Shown here in pieces: positions 49,044 through 58,666 of a stretch of 64,000 nt of DNA (positions are counted from its first letter, which is position 1; the number at the start of each line of letters is the position of its first letter). Location of the stretch: NCBI RefSeq assembly GCF_000314735.2, contig NZ_KB375270.1, forward strand, positions 620,001-684,000, read 5' to 3'. The translations under genes and the position numbers were made by a program. The notes beneath the pieces are model-generated. The model saw only the letters and a program-made list of their open reading frames with translations, did no database searches and was not told the origin of the DNA. The DNA is from Afipia felis ATCC 53690. Lineage in GTDB: Bacteria > Pseudomonadota > Alphaproteobacteria > Rhizobiales > Xanthobacteraceae.

Positions 49044-50024
49044 ATGAATTCGTCGCCGGACAAGACCGTTTCCAAGTGCCATGTCGGGCGGGGCGGCATT
49101 TACGATAGCATCGTCGATGCAGCGGGTTGCACGCCGATCGTGCGGCTGCGGCGGTTGCCGGAACAGCAAGGTGTCTCCGCCACGATTTTAGCCAAACTTG
49201 AATATTTCAACCCAGCCGCCAGCGTGAAGGACCGCATTGGCGCTGCGATGGTAAAGGCCATGGAAGAGGCCGGAGCCATCAACAAGGACACGGTGCTGAT
49301 CGAGCCGACCTCCGGCAACACCGGCATCGCGCTTGCTTTTGTCGCTGCCTCGCGCGGCTATCGCCTCAAACTCGTGATGCCGGATTCAATGTCGGTTGAG
49401 CGGCGCAAGATGCTCGCCTTCCTCGGTGCTGAGATCGTACTTACGCCGGCGGCGCAGGGGATGAAGGGGGCGATTGCGACCGCCGAGGAACTGGTGCGCA
49501 CCACGCCGAACGCCGTAATGCCGCAGCAGTTCAAGAACCCGGCCAACCCGAGCGTGCACCGCCGCACGACGGCGGAGGAGATCTGGAACGACACCGCGGG
49601 CAACCTCGATATTTTCGTGGCGGGTGTCGGCACCGGCGGCACGATCACCGGCGTCGGTCAGGTGCTGAAGCCGAGGAAGCCGTCGCTGCAGATCGTCGCG
49701 GTCGAGCCGGAGGAAAGCCCGGTGCTGTCCGGTGGCAAGCATTCACCCCACAAAATTCAGGGGCTCGGCGCGGGCTTCGTGCCGGATATCCTCGACCGCT
49801 CGGTGATCGATGAGGTCGTGACGGTGAACAGCACTAAGGCGATCGAGATGTCGCGATCTCTCGCACGCATGGAGGGGATCGCGGGCGGCATCTCCTCAGG
49901 CGCTGCGGTCGCGGCAGCGCTCGAGCTCGGCAAGAGGCCGGAAAATGCCAGCAAGACGATTCTCACGGTGATTCCGTCTTTTGCCGAGCGTTATCTCTCG
50001 ACGGTGCTGTTCGAGGATATCTGA
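49044..50024 (+). CDS. cysK: Cysteine synthase A
   Basis: A 326-residue PLP enzyme that makes cysteine from O-acetylserine and sulfide. The PLP lysine is in [14 protein letters not shown], the substrate loop is [13 protein letters not shown], and the phosphate-binding [15 protein letters not shown] and the C-terminal [13 protein letters not shown] are intact. CysK and CysM are close; length and motif set favour CysK. The 207 bases upstream hold no gene. Confidence 0.94.
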   Translation: MNSSPDKTVSKCHVGRGGIYDSIVDAAGCTPIVRLRRLPEQQGVSATILAKLEYFNPAASVKDRIGAAMVKAMEEAGAINKDTVLIEPTSGNTGIALAFVAASRGYRLKLVMPDSMSVERRKMLAFLGAEIVLTPAAQGMKGAIATAEELVRTTPNAVMPQQFKNPANPSVHRRTTAEEIWNDTAGNLDIFVAGVGTGGTITGVGQVLKPRKPSLQIVAVEPEESPVLSGGKHSPHKIQGLGAGFVPDILDRSVIDEVVTVNSTKAIEMSRSLARMEGIAGGISSGAAVAAALELGKRPENASKTILTVIPSFAERYLSTVLFEDI

Positions 50025-50278
50025 CGAGTAGCCCTTTGGGCGATATCACTGTGGTTCTGCTGGTTTGCGGTGTTTAAGCACCGCGAATTGGTCGGGGCGG
50101 GGCCTTTTGAGCGGTCGTCCCGTCGCTGGCATCAGCCATTGGGCTAAAATGCATGCGAAGTAGATGTTTACCGTTTTAGCCTAACATACACTTTCATCGC
50201 GCCTGAGATTCGGGCCGTGCGTTCTTGTGTCTTCGCATTTTCATCACCGTCGAATCTGTTGATGGGATCTGATCCGAG

Positions 50279-51721
50279 ATGACAAATCCGCAGCCGCTTC
50301 ATGCGCAAACCTTAGCCGCGCCGGAGCGCGCGCAGACATCGACCATCTCGGAAAGGCTGGTCGATGAACTTGGAAATGGTCTTGGCAATCTCGGCGTCGA
50401 ACTCGCGGATGTGCTGGGCAACCTGCACGATGTCGCAAGCCGCGTCTCGCGGCAGTCCGAACAGTTTGGCCATTTGCAGCAGACCGCCGACACCATGGTC
50501 ACGGCCAACCGCAACATCGACGGCGCGGCGCGCACGGTGCAATCGTTCACGGCCAACGCGGCTGCTGAAATCACGGAATCGCGCGAGGTCGTCACCTCAG
50601 CGGTTGAAAATATTACCGGGCTTGTCAGCGCCGTCAGCCGGATCGAAGGCAGGCTTGCGGCGATCAGTCAGGTTCTGTCGCAGGTCGGCAAGGTGTCGGG
50701 CACCATTGAGACCATCGCCAAGCAGACCAATCTTCTCGCGCTCAACGCCACGATCGAGGCGGCGCGTGCGGGTGATGCCGGACGGGGCTTTGCGGTCGTT
50801 GCCAGCGAAGTGAAGAACCTTGCTGAAGCGACGCGGCAGGCGACCTTGCAGATCGGCCAGACTGTGCACAACCTCGACGGCGAGGTCGGTCGCCTGATCG
50901 AGGACAGCGAGGTTGCGACCCGTTACGCCAAGGATGCGGGTGAGGGCGCCAATCATATTCAAGGTACGATCAATCGCGTCCATGAGGGATTTGCGACCGT
51001 CGAGCGCGACATCACAGCGATTGCGACGGCCGCCACCGCCAACATGCAGCACTGCGACGTAGTGCTCGCCGAACTGGGCGATCTTGCCAAGGGTGTGGAC
51101 CTGTCGTCCAGCGACCTCAAGCATGCTGACGATCGTGTCGAAGGGTTGCTTGGCGCCTCCGAGACGCTCATCAAGGCGATCGCCGAGAGCGGCGTCGAGA
51201 CTTCGGACACGCCTTTCATTGAGGCGGCAGTCGAGACGGCGGAGAAAGTCAGCCGGGCATTCGAGGCCGCGATCGCGTGCGGCGAGATTACCGAGCAACA
51301 ATTTTTCGATCAGACCTATCGGGAAATCGAGGGTAGTAACCCCACGCAATATCTTTCCGCCTATGTAGAGCTGACGGACCGGATCCTGCCACCGATCCAG
51401 GATCCCGTTCAGAAAATGGATTCACGCGTGATGTTTAGCGTTTCATTCGCGCGCGATGGGTATCTGCCGACGCACAATCCGAATTACCGGCACCCGCAGG
51501 GCGATGACCCGGTCTGGAACGCTGCCAATTGCCGGAACCGGCGAATCTTCAAGGATCGCGCGGTCGAAAAGGCTGCCGCCAGCACGGCGCCGTTCCTGTT
51601 GCAGACCTATCGCCGCGACATGGGCAACGGCCAGTTCGCGCTGCTGAAGGACGTATCGGCCCCGATCCGCATCCGGGGCCACCATTGGGGAAGCTTCCGG
51701 ATCGGCTTTCGTCAGGCGTGA
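50279..51721 (+). CDS. Soluble methyl-accepting chemotaxis protein with C-terminal sensor region
   Basis: A 480-residue chemoreceptor with no transmembrane helix. The signalling coiled coil is in the N-terminal half (about 30–290), with the hairpin tip [23 protein letters not shown] visible in part ([21 protein letters not shown]). After about residue 310 comes a separate domain ([60 protein letters not shown] in order) that resembles the sensory part of other rhizobial soluble MCPs. The ligand is unknown. It sits just before the tRNA-Lys/att site but is likely core. Confidence 0.86.
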   Translation: MTNPQPLHAQTLAAPERAQTSTISERLVDELGNGLGNLGVELADVLGNLHDVASRVSRQSEQFGHLQQTADTMVTANRNIDGAARTVQSFTANAAAEITESREVVTSAVENITGLVSAVSRIEGRLAAISQVLSQVGKVSGTIETIAKQTNLLALNATIEAARAGDAGRGFAVVASEVKNLAEATRQATLQIGQTVHNLDGEVGRLIEDSEVATRYAKDAGEGANHIQGTINRVHEGFATVERDITAIATAATANMQHCDVVLAELGDLAKGVDLSSSDLKHADDRVEGLLGASETLIKAIAESGVETSDTPFIEAAVETAEKVSRAFEAAIACGEITEQQFFDQTYREIEGSNPTQYLSAYVELTDRILPPIQDPVQKMDSRVMFSVSFARDGYLPTHNPNYRHPQGDDPVWNAANCRNRRIFKDRAVEKAAASTAPFLLQTYRRDMGNGQFALLKDVSAPIRIRGHHWGSFRIGFRQA

Positions 51722-51859
51722 CCGTCCCATTTCGCTGCGCCAAGCCTAGAAGATTGAACTGACTGGCAAAAAAGCCGTTGAGGGAGGTCATCAAGGAGCC
51801 TGTTTTCGGCTCTCATGGCTTGACCCGTGGGAGTGAGACCCCTACACACCGCGACGAGT

Positions 51860-51935
51860 GAGCGCGTAGCTCAGGTGGTAGAGCACGTGACTTTTAATCA
51901 TGGGGTCGAGGGTTCGAGTCCCTCCGCGCTCACCA
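51860..51935 (+). tRNA. tRNA-Lys (UUU)
   Basis: 76 bases including an encoded CCA. The acceptor pairs GAGCGCG/CGCGCTC, the D arm is GCTC…GAGC, the anticodon loop CTTTTAA has TTT at 51893–51895, and the T arm is GAGGG-TTCGAGT-CCCTC. Its 3' half (51889–51935) is duplicated at 60169–60215 as the right attachment site of an integrated element, and the gene stays intact at the left end. Confidence 0.96.
51889..51935 (+). repeat. Left attachment site (attL) in tRNA-Lys
   Basis: 47 bases running from two bases before the anticodon loop (GACTTTTAA…) to the CCA end, identical to 60169–60215. It restores the tRNA gene at the left junction. Bases before and after differ between copies. Confidence 0.92.
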
Positions 51936-51969
51936 ATTCTATCATGATATCATAGTATTGCATGATAAG

Positions 51970-51998
51970 TGGCCGGATATTCTCGGCCATATTTTTTT
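51970..51998 (+). terminator. Rho-independent terminator downstream of tRNA-Lys
   Basis: TGGCCG and CGGCCA form a 6-bp stem with an eight-base loop, followed by TATTTTTTT. It lies inside the element, 35 bases past the tRNA, so the element supplies the tRNA's terminator. Confidence 0.75.
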
Positions 51999-52198
51999 GT
52001 GTCCGTCTCATGTCCGCAAATTGCTAGCCTGTGAATCCAATTCTGACCGAGAAACGACACGCGACGTTTTCCAGATGACAAGGATTGACCGCTCAAGACG
52101 TTCACGATACGTTCCAAATGTGCTGATGCCAGTAATCAGGGGATTTACTTCGCTGGCGTTTACCGAGAGGAGCACGCTCTAACCGAGCTAAATCCGCT

Positions 52199-52415
52199 AC
52201 CTTCGGGAGAAGGTTGATCGTGCGATGGCACGATAGGACAGGTTCCTAGGCTGGACTCTTTGAGCGGCCGGAAAATGTGGATGGCGAAGTGAGCCGGTAA
52301 ATCCTGTGGGATCTAGCAGGAACGCTCAGTGCGAGCGCCGGAGAGAGAACTGAACGCCCGAAAGGGCCCCATTCAGGTCTCGATCCGTTGCGCCTTAACC
52401 GTTGCGACGAGACCT
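52199..52415 (+). ncRNA. Candidate structured RNA upstream of the AlpA-like gene
   Basis: At least five stem-loops lie in 217 bases without an ORF: ACCTTC-GGGA-GAAGGT (52199–52214), ATCGTGC-GATG-GCACGAT (52217–52234), TCCTG…CAGGA (52302–52321), CGCTC-AGTGC-GAGCG (52323–52337), CTGAA-C-GCCC-GAAA-GGGC-CCCA-TTCAG (52350–52376) and AGGTCTCG…CGAGACCT (52375–52415). Two loops are GNRA tetraloops. The last stem ends just before the ribosome site of the AlpA-like gene. It may be a 5' leader or an independent RNA; no known family is recognised. Confidence 0.4.
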
Positions 52416-52433
52416 CAAAAGGAGATCATCGCA

Positions 52434-52667
52434 ATGGCTGCAGAAGTCAGCAATCACCCTGAATCAATACTCGACGGCTATGTGCTGGAAAGCGACTTTG
52501 CAAAGAGCGCAAAAGTCCATCCAAGAACCATCGCGCGGTATCGCACAAAGCCAGATGGGCTGCCCTACCTCGAATTTGGCGGACGAATCTACATTCCTAT
52601 CATCGAGGCGCGGGCATGGCTCAGCGAGCAGGTGAAGCGCCCGAATCCGCGCCGTAGAGCAGCGTGA
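52434..52667 (+). CDS. AlpA/MerR-type helix-turn-helix regulator of the element
   Basis: A 77-residue DNA-binding protein. YVLESDFAKSAKVHPRTIARY is a winged-helix start with the turn around KVHPRTIARYR, then GLPYLEFGGRIYIPIIEARAWL, the substrate-strand pattern of AlpA/excisionase-like proteins (seen as LPYLEFGGRIYIP). A strong AAGGAG lies ten bases before ATG 52434. In P4-type elements such proteins control the integrase or act as excisionase. It is adjacent to the DUF6074-like gene. Confidence 0.8.
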   Translation: MAAEVSNHPESILDGYVLESDFAKSAKVHPRTIARYRTKPDGLPYLEFGGRIYIPIIEARAWLSEQVKRPNPRRRAA

Positions 52668-52668
52668 C

Positions 52669-52917
52669 ATGGCGACCATCCTTCCGTTTCCGCTCGCAAG
52701 TCGGCGGGTGATGATTGAGAAGCAGGCGCGATATGCCGCCGAACTCAATCCTGATGCTGCTGAACGGCATATCCAGCAGCAACTCAAGGTTCAAGCTGAC
52801 AGCATGCGTCGTCGCGGCGTCGATGAGGACATCATCGCCCGCGAACTTCGCTGCATGGAAACAGCCATTCGGTCGGCTTTGTGCAGGGCATCGATGGGAC
52901 TAGGAGGCCGCACTTGA
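52669..52917 (+). CDS. Small phage-type protein (DUF6074-like)
   Basis: 82 residues opening MATILPFPLASRRVMIEKQA, with a mostly helical body (AAERHIQQQLKVQADSMRRRG) and a Cys-containing end. The ILPFPLxxRR start is typical of DUF6074 proteins seen in rhizobial prophages; this match is from memory. It starts one base after the AlpA-like stop and overlaps the next gene's TTG, so the three are one transcript. Confidence 0.65.
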   Translation: MATILPFPLASRRVMIEKQARYAAELNPDAAERHIQQQLKVQADSMRRRGVDEDIIARELRCMETAIRSALCRASMGLGGRT

Positions 52918-53501
52918 GCGCGCTTCCATCACTGACAGAAACGCAAAGGGTCCGGCGACAACAACGTCGCTTCATCAAAGACGGATCGGTGCCGGAAAAC
53001 GCACTGATATGGCGCGGCAACCGGGCCCGCGGGAAGGCGCTGCGACTTTGGCGTTCAAGCGTCAGCAGGGCATTTTCCGCTCGTCCTCGATGCCTGAGAG
53101 TTGCATGGATGCTCGAATGGTTATTCGGCAAGAAAGGCTACGCATTTCCCACAGACGCCTTTCTCGGGAACGAGCTCGGTATGAACCAGGACCATGTTCA
53201 AGAGGCATTGAAGGATCTCGAACGGGGAGGGGCGATCATCCGCGCGAGCGTTTTCGTCCGCGACAAGCCCGAACGCCGCATCTGGCCAAACGAGTCAATC
53301 TTACCCCCTGACACAAGGGGTAAGGTTACCCCCCGCCGGCGGGCCAATGACCCCCCTGACGCAAGGGGACAGACATCTCAAGAAGGAAGCAACTTCCCAA
53401 AAACGTTTCTATCGCGGACGGTTTTGGAGGCCCGAAGGGCCGCCCAAATCAACCAGCAACGAGAGCGTCGCACCGTCGAAAGCCCTGAGGACGCGGCGTG
53501 A
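52914..53501 (+). CDS. Winged-helix protein of the element
   Basis: 195 residues. The start is TTG at 52914, six bases after AGGAGG, overlapping the previous stop. After an Arg-rich N-terminus, WMLEWLFGKKGYAFPTDAFLG and MNQDHVQEALKDLERGGAII form a winged helix-turn-helix like replication-initiator or MarR-type domains. The tail carries a short repeat around TPPDTRGKVTP/DPPDARGQTS. Such proteins replace replication or regulatory genes in small elements. The role is inference. Confidence 0.65.
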   Translation: MSALPSLTETQRVRRQQRRFIKDGSVPENALIWRGNRARGKALRLWRSSVSRAFSARPRCLRVAWMLEWLFGKKGYAFPTDAFLGNELGMNQDHVQEALKDLERGGAIIRASVFVRDKPERRIWPNESILPPDTRGKVTPRRRANDPPDARGQTSQEGSNFPKTFLSRTVLEARRAAQINQQRERRTVESPEDAA

Positions 53502-53532
53502 TACGGCGGTCAATTAGCAATGCTTCGCATGA

Positions 53533-53577
53533 GCCCGCCTTGGCGGGCGTATGGGGTCAAGGGGGCAAGCCCCCTTG
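53533..53577. repeat. Two adjacent hairpins
   Basis: GCCCGCC-TT-GGCGGGC at 53533–53548 and CAAGGGGG-CAAG-CCCCCTTG at 53558–53577. The second recurs near mobilization genes in rhizobial plasmids and islands (recalled, not checked). They are followed by a ribosome site and a 21-codon frame at about 53616 that stops early. They could be terminators for the AlpA operon, or an oriT-like remnant. Confidence 0.5.
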
Positions 53578-53712
53578 CCTTACTCTTGCTAAAACTTTCA
53601 CATGAAGGAGAACGCAGTGTCGCCCGGATCAAGTGCGGCAACGGGGTTTGGGTGTCGCTTGAGTCGAGTCTATCTAGGGTAAAAAATACTTTTCATTCAG
53701 CCGAGGTACTTC

Positions 53713-54324
53713 ATGGAAAGAAGCGCGTGGCCAAAATTTGACGCGGGGAACGCAAACCATCTTCATGCCATCGGGGTAATAGCGGTGACCTACGTTCAGT
53801 TTGAGCGAAGCGTTGAAAGTATGTTTTTGCACCATCCTGCGAACAAGCTCATACCAAATGACCTTTTGACCCGCTACTTTCTCACCCTCAATGAGGAACA
53901 ACGGATTAAGGCGATCCATCAATTTTACAGCGAAGCTGAAAAAGATCAGCAGGTAGTCTACGCAGCTCACAATGTCCTTAAATTTTTCGACTGGGCTCAT
54001 GATACGCGCAACAAAGTCCTTCACTCCGAACGATATCCTGCTGGCGTCGGGGCAGATGCTGACAGGTTTTATGCGACCAAACGCGCAAGCAAGAGGGATC
54101 CATCCTCAAAGTATATTACTCTTGACCTCGATACGCTCAGGTCCATTGCTGACCGCATGCGGGAGGGCATCGTCGCGTCCGCAGAAATTAACATTCATGT
54201 GAGGTATCGCGACGAAAGCCATACGACAGAGAGTAAATGGATTTTGCCTTATCTGAACTCCAGCGGCCTTAAGCTTCTGCCGATTCCGGAGCGTATCAAG
54301 CTAGCCGATTATCCTTGGGGATGA
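53713..54324 (+). CDS. Putative HEPN-domain protein (cargo gene)
   Basis: 203 residues, mostly helical in the first half (NHLHAIGVIAVTYVQFERSV, LTRYFLTLNEEQRIKAIHQF), then FFDWAHDTRNKVLHSE. R99-N-K-V-L-H104 matches the R-x4-H active-site signature of HEPN ribonucleases, with the Asn next to Arg as in most active members. The C-terminal third is beta-rich and unfamiliar. It is AT-richer than its neighbours and has GAGG before the ATG. No antitoxin partner (MNT) is adjacent. HEPN membership is inference from the motif and helical context. Confidence 0.55.
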   Translation: MERSAWPKFDAGNANHLHAIGVIAVTYVQFERSVESMFLHHPANKLIPNDLLTRYFLTLNEEQRIKAIHQFYSEAEKDQQVVYAAHNVLKFFDWAHDTRNKVLHSERYPAGVGADADRFYATKRASKRDPSSKYITLDLDTLRSIADRMREGIVASAEINIHVRYRDESHTTESKWILPYLNSSGLKLLPIPERIKLADYPWG

Positions 54325-54578
54325 AGCCATTTCGACTTTCGTCCGCTACGGCCTCTTAGGTCGTATCGTGCGCTGATTGTTAGGCGGTGCTTCGCGAGTG
54401 AGATTTTAGCAGCTTCATTGTGTCTGACATGCACCGACTGTTGCTGACACAAGATACTTAATCATGCGCGTCATCATGACAAAACACTGAAATTATTGAC
54501 GAACTAATTCGTGCTGATATCTGTGTCCGTATCGCGTCCGCGTTGGACGAGGAAACGCAACGGATTTTCGCGCGATCG

Positions 54579-55184
54579 ATGACGTCACGAATTACTAGAG
54601 CCCGCTGTTCAATTTGTTCACATTCCGACCGGGCGCGGATTGAGATGGCGCGCATCAGCGGTGCCAGCCTCGACTGCATCGCAGCGACCTTCAACGTTCA
54701 CCGTGACGCGGTGTGGCGGCATTGCACGAAGCACGTCAGCGACGAGCAGCGCTCCATGTACCTGGCCGACGTCGATCTGACGGCTCTAGCGGCCCGCGCC
54801 AATGCCGAGAACATGAGCCTGATGGACTATCTCGCTATCGTGCGCGGGACGCTCATGGCGCAGATGCAGGTCGCTGCTGGCGTCAATGACCGGTCCAGTA
54901 CCGCGGCTCTGGCTGGCAAGCTGAATGAAACCTTGAAGCTGATCGGGCAGTTCACCGGCGAACTGATGAGGATCAGCCCGGCCCACATCACGAACAACTC
55001 GATCGTATTCATGAGCAGCCCGCTCTATGCGGAGCTCGAACGGATGCTGATCACCACGCTTTCCGAGCATCCAGAAGCCCTCGCAAAGGTCGTGGATGGC
55101 CTTCGGGCATTGGAGGCAAAAGCACCCGCGCCGGACATGTCAGCGATTGCTGCTCCTTTGCTGGAGCACCAGCATGCAGCCTAA
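54579..55184 (+). CDS. Small-terminase-like / DNA-binding phage protein
   Basis: 201 residues. RARCSICSHSDRARIEMA is a CxxC-containing start, ASLDCIAATFNVHRDAVWRH a helix-turn-helix, and the rest helical with AALAGKLNETLKLIGQF. It overlaps the large terminase by 11 bases, which points to the small terminase subunit that recognises phage DNA. The ATG at 54579 is chosen; a TTG at 54543 adds 12 residues. No ribosome site is convincing for either. Confidence 0.65.
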   Translation: MTSRITRARCSICSHSDRARIEMARISGASLDCIAATFNVHRDAVWRHCTKHVSDEQRSMYLADVDLTALAARANAENMSLMDYLAIVRGTLMAQMQVAAGVNDRSSTAALAGKLNETLKLIGQFTGELMRISPAHITNNSIVFMSSPLYAELERMLITTLSEHPEALAKVVDGLRALEAKAPAPDMSAIAAPLLEHQHAA

Positions 55185-56247
55185 CGCACAGATGTTTGGC
55201 AAGTTGGCGGATGCGCTTTCGACAAGTTGGCGCGTCTTGGCCCGGCCGTCGCAGTTGCCACCTGATGGCGATTGGAACGGATGGCTGGTGATGGCCGGCC
55301 GTGGCTTTGGCAAGACCAGAACCGGCGCCGAATGGGTCAAAGAACAGGTTGAGGCTGGTACTGCCAAGCGCATTGCGCTGATCGCACCGACGAGCGCCGA
55401 TGCCAGAGACACGATGGTCGAAGGCGAGAGCGGAATTCTCTCCATCTCGTCGACATGGTGTCGCCCCGACTATGAGCCGTCCAAGCGTCGTCTGACGTGG
55501 CCGAATGGCGCGGTGGCATCCACCTTCAGTTCTGAGGAAGCGGATCGCCTGCGTGGTCCCCAGTTCGATCTAGCATGGGCTGACGAGTTGGCGGTCTGGA
55601 ACGAGCCGCAAGCAACGTGGGATATGCTGATGTTCGGCCTTCGTCTGGGCAAGCATCCGCGCTGGCTGGCGACGACAACGCCGAAGCCGATCAAACTTCT
55701 CAAGGAACTGCTCACGCGCGAAGGAAAGGACGTCGTTGTCACGCGAGGATCGACGTTCGAGAACGAAGCCAACTTGGCCGCTCCCTTTCTGACAGCCATC
55801 AGGAAGCGCTACGAGGGCACAAGGCTGGGTAGACAGGAATTGAATGCCGAACTGCTGTCCGACACACCCGGCGCGTTGTGGCAGCTAGACCAACTCGACA
55901 AATGCAGGGTTAAGCGCGCCCCTGAGCTTAAACGGATCGTGGTGGCGATCGATCCTGCTGTTAGCAACAACGAAGGGTCCGACGAAACCGGAATCATCGT
56001 CGCCGGCATCGATCACAACGAACACGGATATCTGCTGGAGGATTGTTCGGGCCGATACGCCCCACACGAATGGGCGGCCAAAGCCACTGCAGCTTATCGG
56101 AGATGCAGCGCAGATCGGATCATCGCTGAGAAGAACCAGGGCGGCGATATGGTCGAGAACACGCTGCGGATGATTGATCGCAGCATCCCGTGTCATTCGG
56201 CCTGCAATATTGACCCCGTAAGCCGGGGGATCGGCGTCCAAAATTGA
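55174..56247 (+). pseudogene. Large terminase subunit, truncated by IS21-family insertion
   Basis: DNA-packaging motor of a tailed phage. Residues 1–339 are native: Walker A AGRGFGKTRTG (K47), Walker B LAWADE (D137-E138), and the nuclease acids D260 (VAIDPAVS) and E319 (IIAEKNQGG). The IS begins at 56191; the last 18 codons to the stop at 56247 come from the IS end. The third nuclease Asp and the C-terminus are gone, so packaging activity is lost. The ATG at 55174 has GGAG upstream. No continuation appears after the IS. Confidence 0.88.
56191..56201 (+). repeat. Left terminal inverted repeat of the IS
   Basis: TGTCATTCGGC at the left boundary, matching the reverse complement of 58658–58668 at 10 of 11 bases; it interrupts the terminase frame. 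Confidence 0.85.
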
Positions 56248-56303
56248 CCCCCTACCATTAGCCTGTTGCGCTGCCTGCTTCGTAACAAAGCAGGTGGTCG
56301 GAG

Positions 56304-57803
56304 ATGCTGATCGTGGAGACGATTGCGCGGATACGGCGTGAGCACTTCATCAAGGGCAAGACGATCAAGGAGATTGCCCGGGACCTGAAGGTGTCACGGA
56401 ACACGGTGCGGAAGGTGCTGAGGTCGGGAGAGACCTCATTTGAGTACGAGCGTGTTGTCCAGCCGAGGCCCAAGCTCGGAAGATGGGCAACGGAGCTCGA
56501 CGTGTTGCTGGCGGCAAATGCGACCAAGGCCGCTCGCGAGCGACTGACGCTGATCCGGATCTTCGAAGAGCTGCGCGGGCGTGGATACGACGGTGGCTAC
56601 GATGCCGTGCGGCGTTACGCCAGACGATGGAGTACGGACCGTGGACAATCGACGGCTGCGGCCTATGTCCCGCTGAGCTTTGCGCCTGGGGAAGCTTATC
56701 AGTTCGACTGGAGCCACGAGGTAGTTCTGCTTAATGGCGTGACGGTGATGGTGAAGGCCGCCCACGTCCGGCTGTGCCATAGCCGTATGTTGTTTGTGCG
56801 GTGCTATCCGCGTGAGACGCAGGAGATGGTGTTCGACGCTCACGATCGGGCGTTCGCGCTGTTCAAAGGCACCTGCGGGCGCGGCATCTACGATAACATG
56901 AAGACCGCGGTCGAGACGATCTTCGTCGGCAAAGGTCGTCTCTACAACCGCCGCTTCATGCAGATGTGCAGCCATTACCTCGTCGACCCGGTGGCCTGCA
57001 CGCCGGCATCAGGCTGGGAGAAGGGCCAGGTCGAGAACCAGGTCGGCCTTGTCCGCGAGCGCTTCTTCACACCGCGGCTTCGGTTCAAAACTCTCGACGA
57101 GTTGAACGCCTGGCTGCTGGACAAGTGCATCGCCTACACGAAGGCACACCGTCATCCGGAACTGACCGAGCAGACGATCTGGGAGGTGTTCGAAGCCGAA
57201 CGCCCAAAGCTGGTTCCCTATGCGGGCCGGTTCGACGGATTCCATGCGGTTCCGGCATCGGTCTCGAAGACCTGCCTGGTCCGCTTCGACAACAACAAGT
57301 ACTCGGTCGCGGCCAGCGCCGTCGGGCGGCCGGTCGAGGTTCATGCTTACGCTGACCGCATCGTTATCCGCCAGGACGGACGTATCGTTGCCGAGCATCC
57401 GCGCGCCTTCAGTCGTGGCGAGACGACCTATGATCCTTGGCATTACGTGCCGGTGCTGGCTCGCAAACCCGGCGCCTTGCGCAACGGCGCTCCCTTCAAG
57501 GACTGGGTGCTGCCGGCTGCGATCGAGCGCATACGGCGCAAGCTTGCCGGTGCCGATGATGGCAACCGGCAGATGGTCGACATCCTCAACGCAGTTCTGA
57601 CCGACGGTCTGCCCGCTGTCGAGGTGGCCTGTGCCGAGGCGATCGTCCAAGGCGTCCATTCCGCCGATGTCGTGCTCAATATCCTGGCTCGGCAACGAGA
57701 GCCCACTCCACCCGCCAACATCATGACGCCGGCTGCGCTGACGTTGTGCCATGCCCCGATCGCCGACTGTGCCCGCTACGACAATCTGAGGAGAACCATC
57801 TGA
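56304..57803 (+). CDS. istA: IS21-family transposase IstA
   Basis: 499 residues. [22 protein letters not shown] is the N-terminal helix-turn-helix (about 20–45). The DDE/RNaseH core has [26 protein letters not shown] and [18 protein letters not shown] with the Glu. The C-terminal domain ([20 protein letters not shown]) is the Mu-type SH3-like barrel. Its stop overlaps the istB start by one base (TGATG), and GGAG precedes the ATG. It looks intact. Confidence 0.95.
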   Translation: MLIVETIARIRREHFIKGKTIKEIARDLKVSRNTVRKVLRSGETSFEYERVVQPRPKLGRWATELDVLLAANATKAARERLTLIRIFEELRGRGYDGGYDAVRRYARRWSTDRGQSTAAAYVPLSFAPGEAYQFDWSHEVVLLNGVTVMVKAAHVRLCHSRMLFVRCYPRETQEMVFDAHDRAFALFKGTCGRGIYDNMKTAVETIFVGKGRLYNRRFMQMCSHYLVDPVACTPASGWEKGQVENQVGLVRERFFTPRLRFKTLDELNAWLLDKCIAYTKAHRHPELTEQTIWEVFEAERPKLVPYAGRFDGFHAVPASVSKTCLVRFDNNKYSVAASAVGRPVEVHAYADRIVIRQDGRIVAEHPRAFSRGETTYDPWHYVPVLARKPGALRNGAPFKDWVLPAAIERIRRKLAGADDGNRQMVDILNAVLTDGLPAVEVACAEAIVQGVHSADVVLNILARQREPTPPANIMTPAALTLCHAPIADCARYDNLRRTI

Positions 57804-58666
57804 TGGAACGTACTCAACTCTTCGACCTCATGGGTGAGCTCAAGCTCTATGGCATGAAGGCCGCCTTCGACGAGATCATGACGACTGCGATCAAGCGTCA
57901 GCATGAACCCCAGCGCATTGTCGGCGACCTGCTCAATGCCGAGATCAACGAGAAGCAGGCCCGCTCGATCAAGTACCAACTCACCATCGCCAAACTTCCC
58001 CTTGCGAAGGACCTTGAGGACTTCCAGTTCACGGGCACTCCCATCAACCAGACGCTGGTCAATGACCTTGCCAGCGGCGGCTTCATCGCCCAGCAGCGCA
58101 ATGCCGTCCTGATCGGCGGCACCGGCACCGGCAAAACTCATCTGGCCATCGCCATCGCCAGAAGCTGCATCCGATCCGGTGCCCGCGGGCGCTTCTATAA
58201 TGTGGTCGACCTCGTGAACCGCCTGGAGATCGAGACCCGAAGCGGACGGCAGGGTCGGGTCGCCGAGCATTTGACCCGGATGGACTTCATCGTCCTCGAC
58301 GAACTGGGCTACCTGCCGTTCGCACAATCCGGTGGCCAATTGCTGTTCCACCTCATCAGCCGGCTCTACGAGCGCACTTCCGTCGTCGTCACCACCAATC
58401 TGGCATTTGGCGAATGGCCCAGCGTGTTCGGCGACGCGAAGATGACGACCGCGTTGCTCGACCGTCTGACTCACCATTGCGACATCGTCGAGACCGGTAA
58501 CGACAGCTGGCGCTTCAAAAGCCGCGACGACGATCAAGCCACTCGCGCTCGTCTCGTCTCCGCAACCCCGGCCGGCTCCGACGACACGAGCGCTACCGCC
58601 AAACCAGCCCGATCAAAGGGGTCAAAATTGGACGCCGATCCGGGGTCAAATTTGAACGCCGATTGA
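57803..58666 (+). CDS. istB: IS21-family helper ATPase IstB
   Basis: 287 residues, AAA+ helper of IstA. Walker A is [19 protein letters not shown], Walker [33 protein letters not shown] is the sensor region. The C-terminal tail (about 265–287, [20 protein letters not shown]) runs into the IS terminal repeats, a longer end than usual. GAGGAG precedes the start. The gene is intact. Confidence 0.95.
   Translation: MERTQLFDLMGELKLYGMKAAFDEIMTTAIKRQHEPQRIVGDLLNAEINEKQARSIKYQLTIAKLPLAKDLEDFQFTGTPINQTLVNDLASGGFIAQQRNAVLIGGTGTGKTHLAIAIARSCIRSGARGRFYNVVDLVNRLEIETRSGRQGRVAEHLTRMDFIVLDELGYLPFAQSGGQLLFHLISRLYERTSVVVTTNLAFGEWPSVFGDAKMTTALLDRLTHHCDIVETGNDSWRFKSRDDDQATRARLVSATPAGSDDTSATAKPARSKGSKLDADPGSNLNAD

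Larger units (their letters stand above)
51936..52433. other. 498-base left arm of the element without a confident gene
   Basis: It holds the terminator at 51970–51998, two TGTCCG-type short repeats near 52000–52017 like those next to the integrase, and the structured segment at 52199–52415. A 74-codon frame at 51958–52182 has no ribosome site or recognised motif and is not called. Confidence 0.5.

Noticed and set aside
51958..52182. 74-codon ORF after tRNA-Lys
   Set aside because: It spans the tRNA terminator, lacks a ribosome site and shows no motif.
52199..52240. rRNA fragment
   Set aside because: CTTCGGGAGAAGG resembles a 23S rRNA hairpin, but the bases on both sides do not follow any rRNA as far as I can recall.
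53520..53741. 73-codon ORF after the winged-helix gene
   Set aside because: It crosses both hairpins, has no ribosome site, and ends inside the next gene's start.
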